Below are positions 31,262 to 40,596 of a stretch of 51,985 nt of DNA, piece by piece. The translations under genes were made by a program, and so were the position numbers. Source of the stretch: MGBC163016 sp964462135 (GTDB taxonomy: Bacteria; Actinomycetota; Coriobacteriia; Coriobacteriales; Eggerthellaceae); NCBI GenBank assembly GCA_964462135.1, contig CAYWWK010000013.1:1-51985 (forward strand), read 5' to 3'. Under the pieces are notes generated by a model, which saw only the letters and a list, made by a program, of their open reading frames with translations, was not told the origin of the DNA and did not search any database. The first letter of the stretch is position 1. Every line of letters starts with the position of its first letter.

Positions 31262-32263
31262 CTAAAAACCTAGGAGGAAGCAGGGGCGAGGGCGAAGCCA
31301 CGCGTCCGCCGCCGAGCCGTGGTTGGCACGGCCTTGGCCGTTGACAAGGCACACATTCAACGACGACCCGGAGTAAACCGAACGCAGCCACCAGGCGACA
31401 CGCTCGCCGTTGATGTAGTCGGCGCAGCTCCGGAAGATAGGCCACTGAAAAGCCGTGCCGACCGAGTAGCCCTTGGTTCCCCATACAGTCTGCCCGTATA
31501 CCTCGGTCTCGCACAGAGAGAATGGTCCTTCGACCGTTACCCATGACCACGAATTGGATTCGCTCAAAGCTGAGGTTCCGAAACGCTCCTCAATGAGCAG
31601 TCGCGGGGCAATCATGAACTCACGGACTGCGGCGGGCATCTTAGGCCACAGCCATTCCTTCTCCCACCTGCGAAGGTTGCTTGCGATGTAGGGGTGCTTC
31701 TCGGAAGCAGTGCCGTTGTTCGTGGCCGTGGTGTTCCACATGATGTAGCTGCCGTTCGTGGCGAAGCTGCCGGTCACTTCGACAGGCTTGGCGAAGATGA
31801 ATCCGAGGTGGTTTCCGATTTCAGTATCGCCACACATGAAATAACCGTTGACCATGCCCAGAAGCGCGATGAACTCCGTGCCATCGGTTAGACGGTCGGG
31901 GATGTAGTCGCCAATCTCGATTCCGGCGGTGTTGCCCTGCTGGAATCGGTCGCGAATCCAGTGCCATGGGGTGACGAAGTTGGCTATCTCCTCGGCATAC
32001 ACCACCGTGAGGTCTCGCCCTTCGTAAACCCCTAGGTTATGGTCATGGTTGCGCTTTATCGCCGCTAGGGTTTCCTCGTCGATTTGGACTTCGGGAGGCT
32101 TACCCCCAATCTCTATCTCGCCGTTCTTGATTTGCTCGAGCAGCTTGGCGGTCTCCTTCGAGGCGTCCGCCGCCAAGACGCGCGCCTTTTCGTCCCGGCA
32201 GTCGATTTCGGTTCCGTCCTTCAGCGTGATTCCTAGAAACTCGGTGATGCTGTCCCCTGCCAT
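31262..32263 (-). CDS. DGR variable protein: phage receptor-binding-type protein with C-type-lectin-like C-terminus
   Basis: 333 residues; AAGGAGGTTTAACA precedes the ATG. The N-terminus (about 1-90) is helical with a charged EIEIGGKPPEVQIDEE linker, suited to attachment to the tail tip. Residues about 100-333 look like the DUF6273/formylglycine-generating-enzyme-like fold of DGR targets, with WWLRS and a final GFAF-like W-x-R-P-R-P strand. The last codons lie in the variable repeat, so the diversified residues would form the ligand-binding face. Position between BppU and Avd supports a tail-tip adhesin used to attach to host cells. Confidence 0.9.
   Translation of the reverse strand: MAGDSITEFLGITLKDGTEIDCRDEKARVLAADASKETAKLLEQIKNGEIEIGGKPPEVQIDEETLAAIKRNHDHNLGVYEGRDLTVVYAEEIANFVTPWHWIRDRFQQGNTAGIEIGDYIPDRLTDGTEFIALLGMVNGYFMCGDTEIGNHLGFIFAKPVEVTGSFATNGSYIMWNTTATNNGTASEKHPYIASNLRRWEKEWLWPKMPAAVREFMIAPRLLIEERFGTSALSESNSWSWVTVEGPFSLCETEVYGQTVWGTKGYSVGTAFQWPIFRSCADYINGERVAWWLRSVYSGSSLNVCLVNGQGRANHGSAADAWLRPRPCFLLGF
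31281..31404 (-). repeat. DGR variable repeat (VR), 124 bp, in the 3' end of the target gene
   Basis: Twelve codons of VR encode residues different from TR: T-A, N-Y, S-L, N-L, S-G, N-Q, N-R, N-H, N-G, T-A, N-D, T-A in order. Ten need changes at A only; S-L and part of N-Q involve C. The repeat ends 19 bases before the end of the gene. Confidence 0.93.
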
Positions 32264-32265
32264 TG

Positions 32266-33066
32266 TTAAACCTCCTTAGTTTGGATAAGCCGTTTGGTCT
32301 CTGGGTCGTAACTGAACCCTTGTACCTTGATTCGTAATCCGTCCTGAACCGCTGCGTCCGTGTGGCAGTAGAGCCGGTGGTACAGGAACAGCCAGTCGAT
32401 GCAGGTGCAGTTCGTCCCTATCTGGTGAAAAGCGAGCGCCATGTCGGCCTTTGCGTTCGGCCAGAGAATCGAATCGAGTGCGCGGTCTACGAGAATCTTC
32501 GCAATGGCCGAGACCTCGTAAGCCTCATTCGTGGCGTCAGTGGCGCGCTTGACTGCGGCGTCGCTTTCGTTTTGGCGCTCGGTCTCAGCCTCGGCGAATG
32601 CAAGAGCCTGATTCGCGGTCTGCTCCTTGGCTCCCTCTATGAGCGCGTAGTATTGCGAAAGCGCTTGGTCGAGCGAGTTGAAGTAGTTCTCCGGCACGGT
32701 CTGGGAGCCTGTAACAGAGGGGTCTACCTCGATGATTATTCCGCCCGTCGAATCGCGGTAGTTGCCGCCCTTGATAAGGTCGAAGTACGCCAGACGGATA
32801 ACCCCAGCCGAAGCGGTCACGTACTCGCTCACTGTGTAGGTGACGACGTTTCCCTCAATCGTGCAAGCTCCGTCGGAGACGACGTTTCCGGCGGCGGTGA
32901 TGCAGTTGAAGATGGCAGAAAAGCCGTTGAGGTCAGCTTCAAGGCCATCGTCGAGAATGGCGGCGTTGATGACCTCGGAGCCGCGCTCGCTCTGCCGCAA
33001 GCGTATGGTAGGGCGGTCGTCGCTTATACCGCCCTTCATATCCAGTATCACGTTATGAACAGCCAT
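32266..33066 (-). CDS. BppU-like baseplate upper protein
   Basis: 266 residues from the ATG at 33066 after AGATAGGAGGAGAA. The N-terminal 120 residues are the BppU N-domain: VILDMKGGISDDRPTIRLRQSE, then GIIIEVDPSVTG. Next comes an alpha-helical stretch (EQTANQALAFAEAETERQN) and a C-terminal domain. BppU proteins of lactococcal and related siphoviruses hold receptor-binding proteins on the baseplate. Here the next gene downstream is the DGR-diversified protein, so it may be the protein held. The stop lies two bases before that gene's ATG. Confidence 0.8.
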   Translation of the reverse strand: MAVHNVILDMKGGISDDRPTIRLRQSERGSEVINAAILDDGLEADLNGFSAIFNCITAAGNVVSDGACTIEGNVVTYTVSEYVTASAGVIRLAYFDLIKGGNYRDSTGGIIIEVDPSVTGSQTVPENYFNSLDQALSQYYALIEGAKEQTANQALAFAEAETERQNESDAAVKRATDATNEAYEVSAIAKILVDRALDSILWPNAKADMALAFHQIGTNCTCIDWLFLYHRLYCHTDAAVQDGLRIKVQGFSYDPETKRLIQTKEV

Positions 33067-33074
33067 TTCTCCTC

Positions 33075-33305
33075 CTATCTGTACTGGTTGGTAACAGCCC
33101 AAACGGTGCCGTCGCAAAGGACAATCACCCTGCCGCCTACGGTTACGTCGCAAGCGAGCGGAATCGCCGAAGGTTCGGCGTCTCCGTCCACCAGAACCAT
33201 GCACACGTTCCCGTTAACGCCCTTCACTGTTCCGCGCTTGACCTTCAGCGGTTGCTCTTTGGGCTTTTCGGTCAGCCTTGCGAGACGCTTCGCTTTATCC
33301 AACAT
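33075..33305 (-). CDS. Small basic phage tail-region protein
   Basis: 76 residues. A basic N-terminus (MLDKAKRLARLTEKPKEQ) precedes a small beta-rich domain (GTVKGVNGNVCMVLVDGD, RVIVLCDGTVWAVT) that resembles an OB or SH3 fold. GGAGGTTCGTCG precedes the ATG. It overlaps the previous gene by 11 bases. A role in the tail tip is likely from position only. Confidence 0.65.
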   Translation of the reverse strand: MLDKAKRLARLTEKPKEQPLKVKRGTVKGVNGNVCMVLVDGDAEPSAIPLACDVTVGGRVIVLCDGTVWAVTNQYR

Positions 33306-34341
33306 CGACGAACCTCCTCAGCGTTGTAGAAGTCTGCATACCGGGGGTCATCTTTATGTCCTGCTCGTATATCGAGCCGCGCACCGAGTACCCCGCCGCC
33401 CTGTAGTTCACCTGCCAGACCTCCCCAAGCTCGTCGGGAAGGTACGGGTGCGTAACGGTCGTGCGCTCCACATAGGACAGCTTGTCCTGAAGCCGCGCCC
33501 TCGCTTTGGCGTTCAAGGCGGTCTGGCTCGCAATGTCGGAAACCTGCTCGGTGAATGTGACCTCGTAGCGGTTAGCCGTGGATAGGAAGCTGTCAGGGTC
33601 GTCGAATGTCGCAACGGCTGAGAGGTTTATGTTGTTGTTCGAGCAGACCAGCGCCACCACGTTCGGAATGTCGAAGTAGTCCTCCTCTATGGAGAACTCC
33701 GGCGCGAGTATTCCTTGTGAATCGTCGTTTATGGTGCGTGTTGGTGTGAGGTACGTTGGGTCTTGGTAAGGCTTCAGCACCGCGCCGCCGTAACCGTTGA
33801 CGGTCACGCTTCCGTAGTTTGCGAAGTCGCACAGGTCGTTAATCACTGCTAGGTAGCTTGTGTCGCGCTCATAGGTCTTGGCGGTGTTGAGCCTCGCGTT
33901 AGAGGGGGTGCAGGTGCAGGGAAGCCCGAGCGAAACGATGGTCTGGCGCGCCCACTCAATAGCGTTGGTTCCGGCAGGTATGGTCAAGGTGTTCCGAACG
34001 AGCTTCTTGTCGAGAATGGTGAGGGTGCTGTAGAGCTTGGCTGTTCCGTCTGACGCTTCGTAGAAAAGCTTGCGAGATGGGCTGGAAACGAACAGCGTGG
34101 CGTGAACCACTTCGGCCACCTTACCGTCAAGCTCGCTCGTGCTGATAATGCGCACCATATCGTTTCCGAAGTCGATGTGCTTACTCAGACCCATCGAAGC
34201 GGATACCTTCAGGCTGCTTCCGGTGTTCCGGGTCAAGATGCAATCGGTTACGTGTTCTATATCCTCGATGTAAGTGAATCCCGGCCACTTAATCCGCTGG
34301 AAGCGGAAGGTGTCCTTACGACCCGATTTGAGCCAGTCCAT
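33295..34341 (-). CDS. Tail tip / baseplate hub protein (ReqiPepy6 Gp37-like)
   Basis: 348 residues from the ATG at 34341, which follows GGAGGTGGACT; an apparent longer reading of 50 codons lacks sense and start signals. The sequence (GNDMVRIISTSELDGKVA, LSYVERTTVTHPYLP, LGEVWQVNYRAAGYSV) matches the pattern of tail hub proteins that form a ring at the tail end. It overlaps the upstream gene by 26 bases. Lies between the fibronectin-like protein and BppU. Confidence 0.65.
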   Translation of the reverse strand: MDWLKSGRKDTFRFQRIKWPGFTYIEDIEHVTDCILTRNTGSSLKVSASMGLSKHIDFGNDMVRIISTSELDGKVAEVVHATLFVSSPSRKLFYEASDGTAKLYSTLTILDKKLVRNTLTIPAGTNAIEWARQTIVSLGLPCTCTPSNARLNTAKTYERDTSYLAVINDLCDFANYGSVTVNGYGGAVLKPYQDPTYLTPTRTINDDSQGILAPEFSIEEDYFDIPNVVALVCSNNNINLSAVATFDDPDSFLSTANRYEVTFTEQVSDIASQTALNAKARARLQDKLSYVERTTVTHPYLPDELGEVWQVNYRAAGYSVRGSIYEQDIKMTPGMQTSTTLRRFVDVG

Positions 34342-36115
34342 AGTCCACCTCCGTGCAATCCAGCGACAACTCGGCCATTCGGTAGCGCTCATTCTCCACG
34401 CTGAGTGAGACGTCGCACTGTACGTACATGGCGTCGCCGTCTGAATACGGTAACCGCAGATAGGCGATTCCCTTATGCTTCGCAAGCTCACGCCATGCCG
34501 CCGTAGTCTCGCGTTCTACGTTCTCCCCGATATGCGTGATGGGAACGCGCGCGGAGATTCGGGGCTTAACGCTCTCCTGCTCGCCGAAGAAGACCATCGG
34601 TACGCGCCGGCCTAGAACGGAGAACTTCTGGTTCTCGTTATCGGTGCCGGTGTCTACAGTGAGCTTCCTCCAGCAGAAAGCATAGGAGCTAAAATCTTCT
34701 CCCCAGTTGACATAGCAGCGCCCATCTGAACGAACTATTGTCGTGCTGAGGCTGTCGGCCTGCGAACCGTCTGAGGCGTAGGCGATAGCGCGGTATTGAA
34801 CCGGGCAATCCAAGGGCGGGGTCGGGTCGGTGAGCTTCAGGGGTGCGCTTCCAGAGCCAATGGTTGTAATCGAACCGTCTGGGTCGATACGTTGGACGGC
34901 CACGCTGCTCGTTCGTATGGGGGAATCGTTGCCGACGACCGCAGAAAGCTCCACAGAGCCATCGTGAGCCGCAAGGAATAGCCGAGGCGTAGATGGTACA
35001 GAACATGCCGCCTTAAACAAAGATACGGCCTCAGAGCCGAGCGTGGAAGTCGAGACGACCTTGACCCTCACGGAGTACGCGAGCTTGTTGATTAGCTCCA
35101 TGTCTGCTGCGGTGAAGGTTGCGCTCGTCCCGCTTACGGTCTTGCTCGAAACGATGCCGCTCTTGCTGCTTATCTCGAAAACCGCATAAGCGAGGGTGCC
35201 GCTATCGTCCGCATAGTCGAACCATACGGTGATGGGCAAGCGGCTTACGGTGTCGCTCGGAGTGATATTCGTAACCCTTGGGCGGCTGCGCACGGTCACA
35301 GAACGGGCTGCCGACCACTTTGAGTAGTCGCCTTTCTCGCTCTTGCAGCGAACCATCACGGTCAGCTCGGTGTTGGTTTCGGTCAAGGGAATATCGCAGA
35401 AGCCCTCGGTGGTGGTGCGCTCGATTTCCCATTCGCCACCGGTAGAGTATCGCACCTCGGCGAGGGTCTGCTGGCCGTCGATTGGATTGTAATTCCATTC
35501 GACCCGGAGTGTTTCGTCGTCGAAAGCGACGATTGCCCCGTCAACCGGCGAGGTTATGACTGGGGCGTTCGGAGTGGCGATGTCTGCTGCGGCTGTTGTG
35601 GTGGTCTTCCATTCTGATTGAAGTCCGACGACCACATTGGCCACCCTGTACCAGTAGCGCCCCTCGCCGGGTTCGTCCGTAAGCTCCTCAGTATCCGGCG
35701 CAACGGTCGCGATGGTCTCCCATTCGCCCACGTCTTCCTTGCGCTGGATAATGGTCGAGGTCGCGTGGAGCTGCGCAGAATTGTCGAGCGTGATTGTCAC
35801 CGTGTCGCTATCATTGCGGCGCGCCTGAACCGACACCGGAGAGGCGGGCGTTGTATAGACCTTGTTCGAGTAAGCAGGAGCGGCGTCTTCGCCGCCTACG
35901 TAGCCCACAGCCCGGAAGGTGTAGCAGCCGTTAGGCGCACAGACGTTGACCGCATACGCTTCGGCTATGCCGGCGTCGGCCACCGGCTCCCAGCCGTTGC
36001 CGTTTTCGAGCGAGATAAGAACGCCGGCATAGGTGTCGGCGTTCGTCCATGTGAGGCTCACGGTCTCGTCAGTGAGGCGGTGTGCCTGTAGGTTCGTAAT
36101 GGGGTTAATAGCCAT
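34316..36115 (-). CDS. Phage tail protein with fibronectin type III-like repeats
   Basis: 599 residues from the ATG at 36115. Several FN3-like modules are visible, each with a tryptophan and Y-x-V/F-R-V pattern (VSLTWTNADTYAGVL, WYRVANVV, YSVRVKVVS). The C-terminal 130 residues are a different domain (YVNWGEDFSSYAFCWRKL, YVQCDVSLSVENERYRM). FN3 modules are common in tail proteins that bind carbohydrate. It follows the tape measure gene, where the distal tail protein is normally found, and may serve that role. Confidence 0.75.
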   Translation of the reverse strand: MAINPITNLQAHRLTDETVSLTWTNADTYAGVLISLENGNGWEPVADAGIAEAYAVNVCAPNGCYTFRAVGYVGGEDAAPAYSNKVYTTPASPVSVQARRNDSDTVTITLDNSAQLHATSTIIQRKEDVGEWETIATVAPDTEELTDEPGEGRYWYRVANVVVGLQSEWKTTTTAAADIATPNAPVITSPVDGAIVAFDDETLRVEWNYNPIDGQQTLAEVRYSTGGEWEIERTTTEGFCDIPLTETNTELTVMVRCKSEKGDYSKWSAARSVTVRSRPRVTNITPSDTVSRLPITVWFDYADDSGTLAYAVFEISSKSGIVSSKTVSGTSATFTAADMELINKLAYSVRVKVVSTSTLGSEAVSLFKAACSVPSTPRLFLAAHDGSVELSAVVGNDSPIRTSSVAVQRIDPDGSITTIGSGSAPLKLTDPTPPLDCPVQYRAIAYASDGSQADSLSTTIVRSDGRCYVNWGEDFSSYAFCWRKLTVDTGTDNENQKFSVLGRRVPMVFFGEQESVKPRISARVPITHIGENVERETTAAWRELAKHKGIAYLRLPYSDGDAMYVQCDVSLSVENERYRMAELSLDCTEVDYGLAQIGS

Positions 36116-39100
36116 ATCCAACTCCCATGTTCACATATCGTTCTGCTTCGCTTATGACCTGCTCCAGTGCGTCGTCCATAGTGGGGCTGATGCCGGTCTC
36201 AACCTTGTTCCCGTTGACGTATATATTCACGTTGAAGGTCTTGCTGCTTGCTGGCTCCGCGATTGAGGAACCGCCGTACCAAGGGATTTCCCACGTTGTG
36301 GCTGGTGCGTCGCTCAGGCCATCGAGCGCTGCGGCGGTAAGCCCTGCGCCCTTCTTCGCAACGTATCCGGCTGTAGATTCCATGCCGTTTCCGTAACCGG
36401 TGCCGAAGTCGCCGCCCAGTCCGTATGTGACCTTCGACGGCGAGGCCGATTTCTGCGCGGCTTTCACGGCGTTTACGGCTTGCTGGGCGAGCGCGTAGGC
36501 TTTCTGGTAGACCCACGAGTTCATGGAGTAAATACCGTTCCCGTAGCCTGTTGCGAAGTCAACGCCAGCCTGTCGCCCTTGAACGCTTTTGATTCCGATT
36601 TCGGCGGATTGTGCGAGCTTGCGCCCTTGCGGAGTAGCGGAGTGGTTTCCTATTGCGTCCGAGAACGCCCTTGCTGCGGCCTGCCCCGCTCTTGCTAAGC
36701 TCGCTTTTGAGCTTTCGAGGCCTTTCGATGCCGAAGCTGCAAGGCGCATCGCCGCGATTTGCACCGACCCGGCCTGACGGGTGAGGCCGCTTGATAGGTT
36801 CGCTCCCACTGTGCTTCCGACGTTGGAGCCGATGTTCGGCATGGTCGAAATACCGTTATGAGCCGAATTGACGAGCGAGGACGCCGCAGTCCCAACTGCT
36901 CCGGCATATCCACCAAGACCCGTGGCGACGCTTGAGCCGCCCGAGGTTCCGGCAGTTGACATGGCCGTAGTAAGTCCGGCTATCCCACTCTGTGCCGAGC
37001 TTGAAAGGCTCGACGCCGAGATTCCAACCGATTCAACGAAACTCCCGAGCGCGCTCGCAAGGTTGAAGCCCGAAGTATTGCCGGTTGTGGTTGCATACTC
37101 AGGAAGCCCGGCGATTGATTGCTGAACGCTGTTGTTGACTTGCGTCATTGCCTCGGTGGGCTGCGTGCTCAGCTCGGTTATTCCGTTTGCGAGACCGGCG
37201 TCTATGTCGTTTCCGAGTTGCTGCATGACAACGGACGGGCTGTGGCTCTCGAAGTGTTCCTTTGCGCGGTTGATAACCTCGTCGGACATGACGCCAACGG
37301 CCTCGGCTGGCATATCAGAACTGCCCTCGATGCCTGCGCGCAAACCCTCGTCAATGTCGTGTCCCAGCGCCTCGGCTGCGGCCTCTACGTCTCCGCCGGT
37401 CATCTGCAACACAAGCGCGTCGAACATGACGCGCTGCGCATCTGTGGCAAGTCCGCTGTTCTCCATGATTGAGTTCGCCAGCGCCGAGGGAATCTGAACG
37501 CCTTGGGTGGCGCAAGCGTTCACGATGCTGTTGAGCGAACCGTCGAAGCTGCTCTGAAGCGCAGAAAGCTGTTCCTCTCCGATACTTCCGAAGCTCTCCA
37601 TTGATGCACCGACGGACTGCAATGCGCCCTCGAACGTATCAAATGAGGCAGTTCCGTTGACCAGCATCGAAAGGTATTCATCGCCGGTCGCGCGGGCGCT
37701 GTCTGTGGCGGCGGTCAGGTCGTTTACGTTCTGTTGTAGTTCGTGGTATTTGACGCTGGCCTCGTCAGCGAATACTGGGAAGTCTCCAATCCATATTCCG
37801 AAGCCCTGCTCGGCGTTGTTCAATTCCTCAGTCGCCTGCTTAAGGGCTTGCTCGTCCTGAACGAGCTGCTTTATCGTCGCTTGATAAAGCTCGCGCAGGG
37901 CGGCGGATTTCGCCTCCTCCTTGTAGGCTTCAGCGGTTTCGAGTATCGCGTCCTTCTGCTTTGAAAGCTCTCCGGTTTGGGCGTTTATCACGCTGACGCT
38001 CTCGCCGGTAACGCTGTTGAAGCCCTCGACCGCCAGCTTCAGGCGTTCCTGCTCTCCAGCGGTGAGGTTCCCCTTGTTTCCCAGCTCTTGGATTGTGGCG
38101 GCATAGGTGTCAACCATTGCGGCGTTTGTGCCGTAATCCGCCCATGTCTCGCGCATCGTCTTCGCGAGTTCTGCCTGAGACTGCAAGCATTCCTCGGCAC
38201 GTGTAGAGGCGTTCTGCATGGCTGCGGTCGAAGAATCGACCGCCGGGGCATAGGAGTTGTAAGCGCTCTCGGCTTCGTTCAACGCACCGGTCATGCCGGT
38301 AGTTGCGTCCTCAACCAACTGGGCATGGGCTGCCATATCGGATAGGCCGCCCACAAGCTCCATAACAAGGGAGATAATCGCAAGCGGTACGCAAGCCTTT
38401 AGCGCGGTTCCCATTCCCTTCGCAGCAACGGAGCCGGCATTCATGGCGACGGTCGATGCCTTTGTCGCAGACGTAGCGGTCTTGGTGGCACTTGTCATGG
38501 TCGTTGCCGATGCTCCGGCAGTCTTCATGCTCGTGTCATAGGTTGCTGTTGCTGTGCTGGCCGCCTTTGTGGTTGCGGTCGTGGTCTTCATGGTTGTATC
38601 GGTCGTCTTGAGCTTGTTTGCGAAGACGCCGACCTGCTGTACGCCCTTTCCGAAGGTCGTGACCATCGTACCGACGGTGCTTATCATCTTTCCGCCGATG
38701 GTAAGCACGGGGCCTCCCGCGACCGCGAGTAGCCCGAGTGTCACGACCATATCCTGCGTACCGTCGTCCAAGTCATCGAACCAGCTAACGAGGTCGTCTA
38801 CAACGTCGCAACCCTTCTCGACCATAGGGACAACCTTGTCGAGAATAACCGCGCCGGTGTCAGCCATGCGCTCTTGAATCTTCTTGGTTGACAGTTCCAG
38901 CTTTTCTTGAGCGGTGAGGGTGTTGTCGTAGACTTCATCGAGCGCCCCTTCAGAGCTGCTGATGATGGCGTCATACATGCTCTGATAGCTGAGCTGCCCC
39001 TTTTGTGCCGCATCAAACATGGCCGTTCCGGCTCTTGAGCCGAAAATGTCAACGGCGTCGGCCATGCTCACTGAACCGTCTTGCACACCTGAGACGAACT

Positions 39101-39917
39101 TGGAGAACTCGGCATCGGCGTTCTTGCCCTCTTTAGCCCAGTTAGCAACGCCCCTTTTCATGGCCGCAAGTATCGAAGAAGTGTTCGCGCCCTCTTTCTC
39201 AAGGTTCGCAAGAAGGGCTATTGAGGCTTCCGTGCTGAAGCCCATTTCCTTAAGTGAAGCCGCATTGTCGTTACAGGAGGTCGCAAGGGTCGAGACGCTT
39301 ATACCCGAGGCCTGACCGGCAACGGTGAGCCAGTCAAGAACCTTCGAGTAGTCGCCGGCCTCGATTTTGGCGTTGTTCATGAGGCTGGCGACCTCTTGTA
39401 CGGCTTTCGTCGCATCGGTGCCAGTGACCTTCGCATACTTGGCGGTCTGCTCCGTGTTGTATGTCAGAGCGTCGCCCGCGAAACCGAGACGCGTGTTGAG
39501 TTCGCCGGCGGCGGAGCCAATATCCTCGAATGAGCCAACCACGTTGACGGCAGCATTCCTATAGGAGGCCACAAGCTCGTCTGCCGCTTTTCCGGTTGCT
39601 CCGGTGGCTGTGATGACGGCGTGGCTTCCCTTTTCGACTTCAGTGAACGATGCTACCGCCGCAGCTCCAAGCGCAAGGACTGGCGCAGTCGCAACGGTGA
39701 GGTTCTTCCCAAAGGTCGAGACGTTGTTTCCGATACTTGTTATCTTCGTCCCAGTTGCGACAATCTTGTCGCCTGCGCCGACAAGCGAGGACGATATGCC
39801 CGCCGAACTGCGGGCGGTCTCAAGCTCGAACTTCTTGAGGTCTTGCTGTGCTTTCGATAGCGCCTTGTTGTTGTACTCACCGCCGATTTGGATTGTGAGC
39901 GAAGCCTTGCCCATCAT
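36105..39917 (-). CDS. Phage tail tape measure protein (TP901 type)
   Basis: 1,270 residues; the longest gene. The TP901 core lies at about 60-320 (FTEVEKGSHAVITATGATG, SVSMADAVDIFGSRAGTAMF). Hydrophobic stretches follow (VVTLGLLAVAGGPVLTIGG, ALKACVPLAIISLVMELVGG), then coiled-coil and Ala/Ser-rich repeats. Its length sets tail length; 1,270 residues is compatible with a tail of the order of 190 nm by the usual 1.5 angstrom-per-residue rule. The start overlaps the previous stop (ATGA). Confidence 0.95.
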   Translation of the reverse strand: MMGKASLTIQIGGEYNNKALSKAQQDLKKFELETARSSAGISSSLVGAGDKIVATGTKITSIGNNVSTFGKNLTVATAPVLALGAAAVASFTEVEKGSHAVITATGATGKAADELVASYRNAAVNVVGSFEDIGSAAGELNTRLGFAGDALTYNTEQTAKYAKVTGTDATKAVQEVASLMNNAKIEAGDYSKVLDWLTVAGQASGISVSTLATSCNDNAASLKEMGFSTEASIALLANLEKEGANTSSILAAMKRGVANWAKEGKNADAEFSKFVSGVQDGSVSMADAVDIFGSRAGTAMFDAAQKGQLSYQSMYDAIISSSEGALDEVYDNTLTAQEKLELSTKKIQERMADTGAVILDKVVPMVEKGCDVVDDLVSWFDDLDDGTQDMVVTLGLLAVAGGPVLTIGGKMISTVGTMVTTFGKGVQQVGVFANKLKTTDTTMKTTTATTKAASTATATYDTSMKTAGASATTMTSATKTATSATKASTVAMNAGSVAAKGMGTALKACVPLAIISLVMELVGGLSDMAAHAQLVEDATTGMTGALNEAESAYNSYAPAVDSSTAAMQNASTRAEECLQSQAELAKTMRETWADYGTNAAMVDTYAATIQELGNKGNLTAGEQERLKLAVEGFNSVTGESVSVINAQTGELSKQKDAILETAEAYKEEAKSAALRELYQATIKQLVQDEQALKQATEELNNAEQGFGIWIGDFPVFADEASVKYHELQQNVNDLTAATDSARATGDEYLSMLVNGTASFDTFEGALQSVGASMESFGSIGEEQLSALQSSFDGSLNSIVNACATQGVQIPSALANSIMENSGLATDAQRVMFDALVLQMTGGDVEAAAEALGHDIDEGLRAGIEGSSDMPAEAVGVMSDEVINRAKEHFESHSPSVVMQQLGNDIDAGLANGITELSTQPTEAMTQVNNSVQQSIAGLPEYATTTGNTSGFNLASALGSFVESVGISASSLSSSAQSGIAGLTTAMSTAGTSGGSSVATGLGGYAGAVGTAASSLVNSAHNGISTMPNIGSNVGSTVGANLSSGLTRQAGSVQIAAMRLAASASKGLESSKASLARAGQAAARAFSDAIGNHSATPQGRKLAQSAEIGIKSVQGRQAGVDFATGYGNGIYSMNSWVYQKAYALAQQAVNAVKAAQKSASPSKVTYGLGGDFGTGYGNGMESTAGYVAKKGAGLTAAALDGLSDAPATTWEIPWYGGSSIAEPASSKTFNVNIYVNGNKVETGISPTMDDALEQVISEAERYVNMGVGYGY

Positions 39918-40396
39918 GCACCTGCCTTATCCAGCACGGCAGCGAGCGCGGCGTCTATGCGTTCTATAACCTCTCCGGTGCTGTCCTCGACGGCGGGAAT
40001 CATCACACGTGGAGCGCCAGCCCTTTTCGGGACGCCGACTGGAAAAGACGACATTCCGCGAGCATTGCGGCGTTTATCGGTTGGCTTCGGGCGGTAGGTC
40101 GCGCCCGGCTTCGCGAATTCCTTGACGCCTGCCGCCGGGTCGGTCGATTTCAAAATGTACGTTGCGCCACCCTTGCGCGACGCAACCGAGAGCGAACCTG
40201 CATAGGTTCCGTTAAGGGCAATGCGGGAGGCGTTTGCCCGTGCTTTCTCAAGCACGGGGCTGACAGCCTCCTTTAGCCCTTTCTGCATTGCTTTCTTCAG
40301 TTTGGGGTCGGCGGTCTTCAGGTAGCGGACGAGCGATTCCAGCCCCTCGACCTGAATGAATCCACCGCTTCCTGTGCTTATCGCCGATGCTTTCAA
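39914..40396 (-). CDS. HK97 gp10-like phage protein
   Basis: 160 residues from a TTG at 40396, after AAGGGGATAAGGCG. The sequence VEGLESLVRYLKTADPKLKK, followed by SPVLEKARANA, resembles HK97 gp10 family head-tail proteins, which usually lie between the connectors and tail genes. Here it sits directly before the tape measure gene, overlapping it by 4 bases. That order is unusual, so the family assignment is moderate. Confidence 0.6.
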   Translation of the reverse strand: MKASAISTGSGGFIQVEGLESLVRYLKTADPKLKKAMQKGLKEAVSPVLEKARANASRIALNGTYAGSLSVASRKGGATYILKSTDPAAGVKEFAKPGATYRPKPTDKRRNARGMSSFPVGVPKRAGAPRVMIPAVEDSTGEVIERIDAALAAVLDKAGA

Positions 40397-40596
40397 CGCC
40401 TTATCCCCTTTATACGCTTTTGGCGCGTTGCTTCGCGCCGTGTGAAAAAGTCTTGTTTATTGGTTCCCTCTATTCCCCGTAAACGGTTGATGACCATTTG
40501 GCGGTAGGCGCAGAAGACTTCGGGGTATTGCTCAAGCAAGCGGGCGAGGTCGTAAGGGCTTTGCCCGCTTGCGAGAGCCAGTTCTGCTATTTCCCC
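40393..40596 (-). other. Candidate -1 frameshift extension of the tail chaperone
   Basis: GGGGAAA at 40596-40590 precedes the TAG of the chaperone gene. The -1 frame is open from there to a TGA at 40393-40395, 66 codons, with SPYDLARLLEQYPEVF and a basic end. This matches the G/GT design of tail chaperones. The slippery site re-pairs perfectly in the P site only. Confidence 0.6.

Noticed and set aside
30535..31404. A second variable repeat elsewhere in the window
   Set aside because: Only two copies of the 22-base conserved 3' end (TGGCTTCGCCCTCGCCCCTG) were found.
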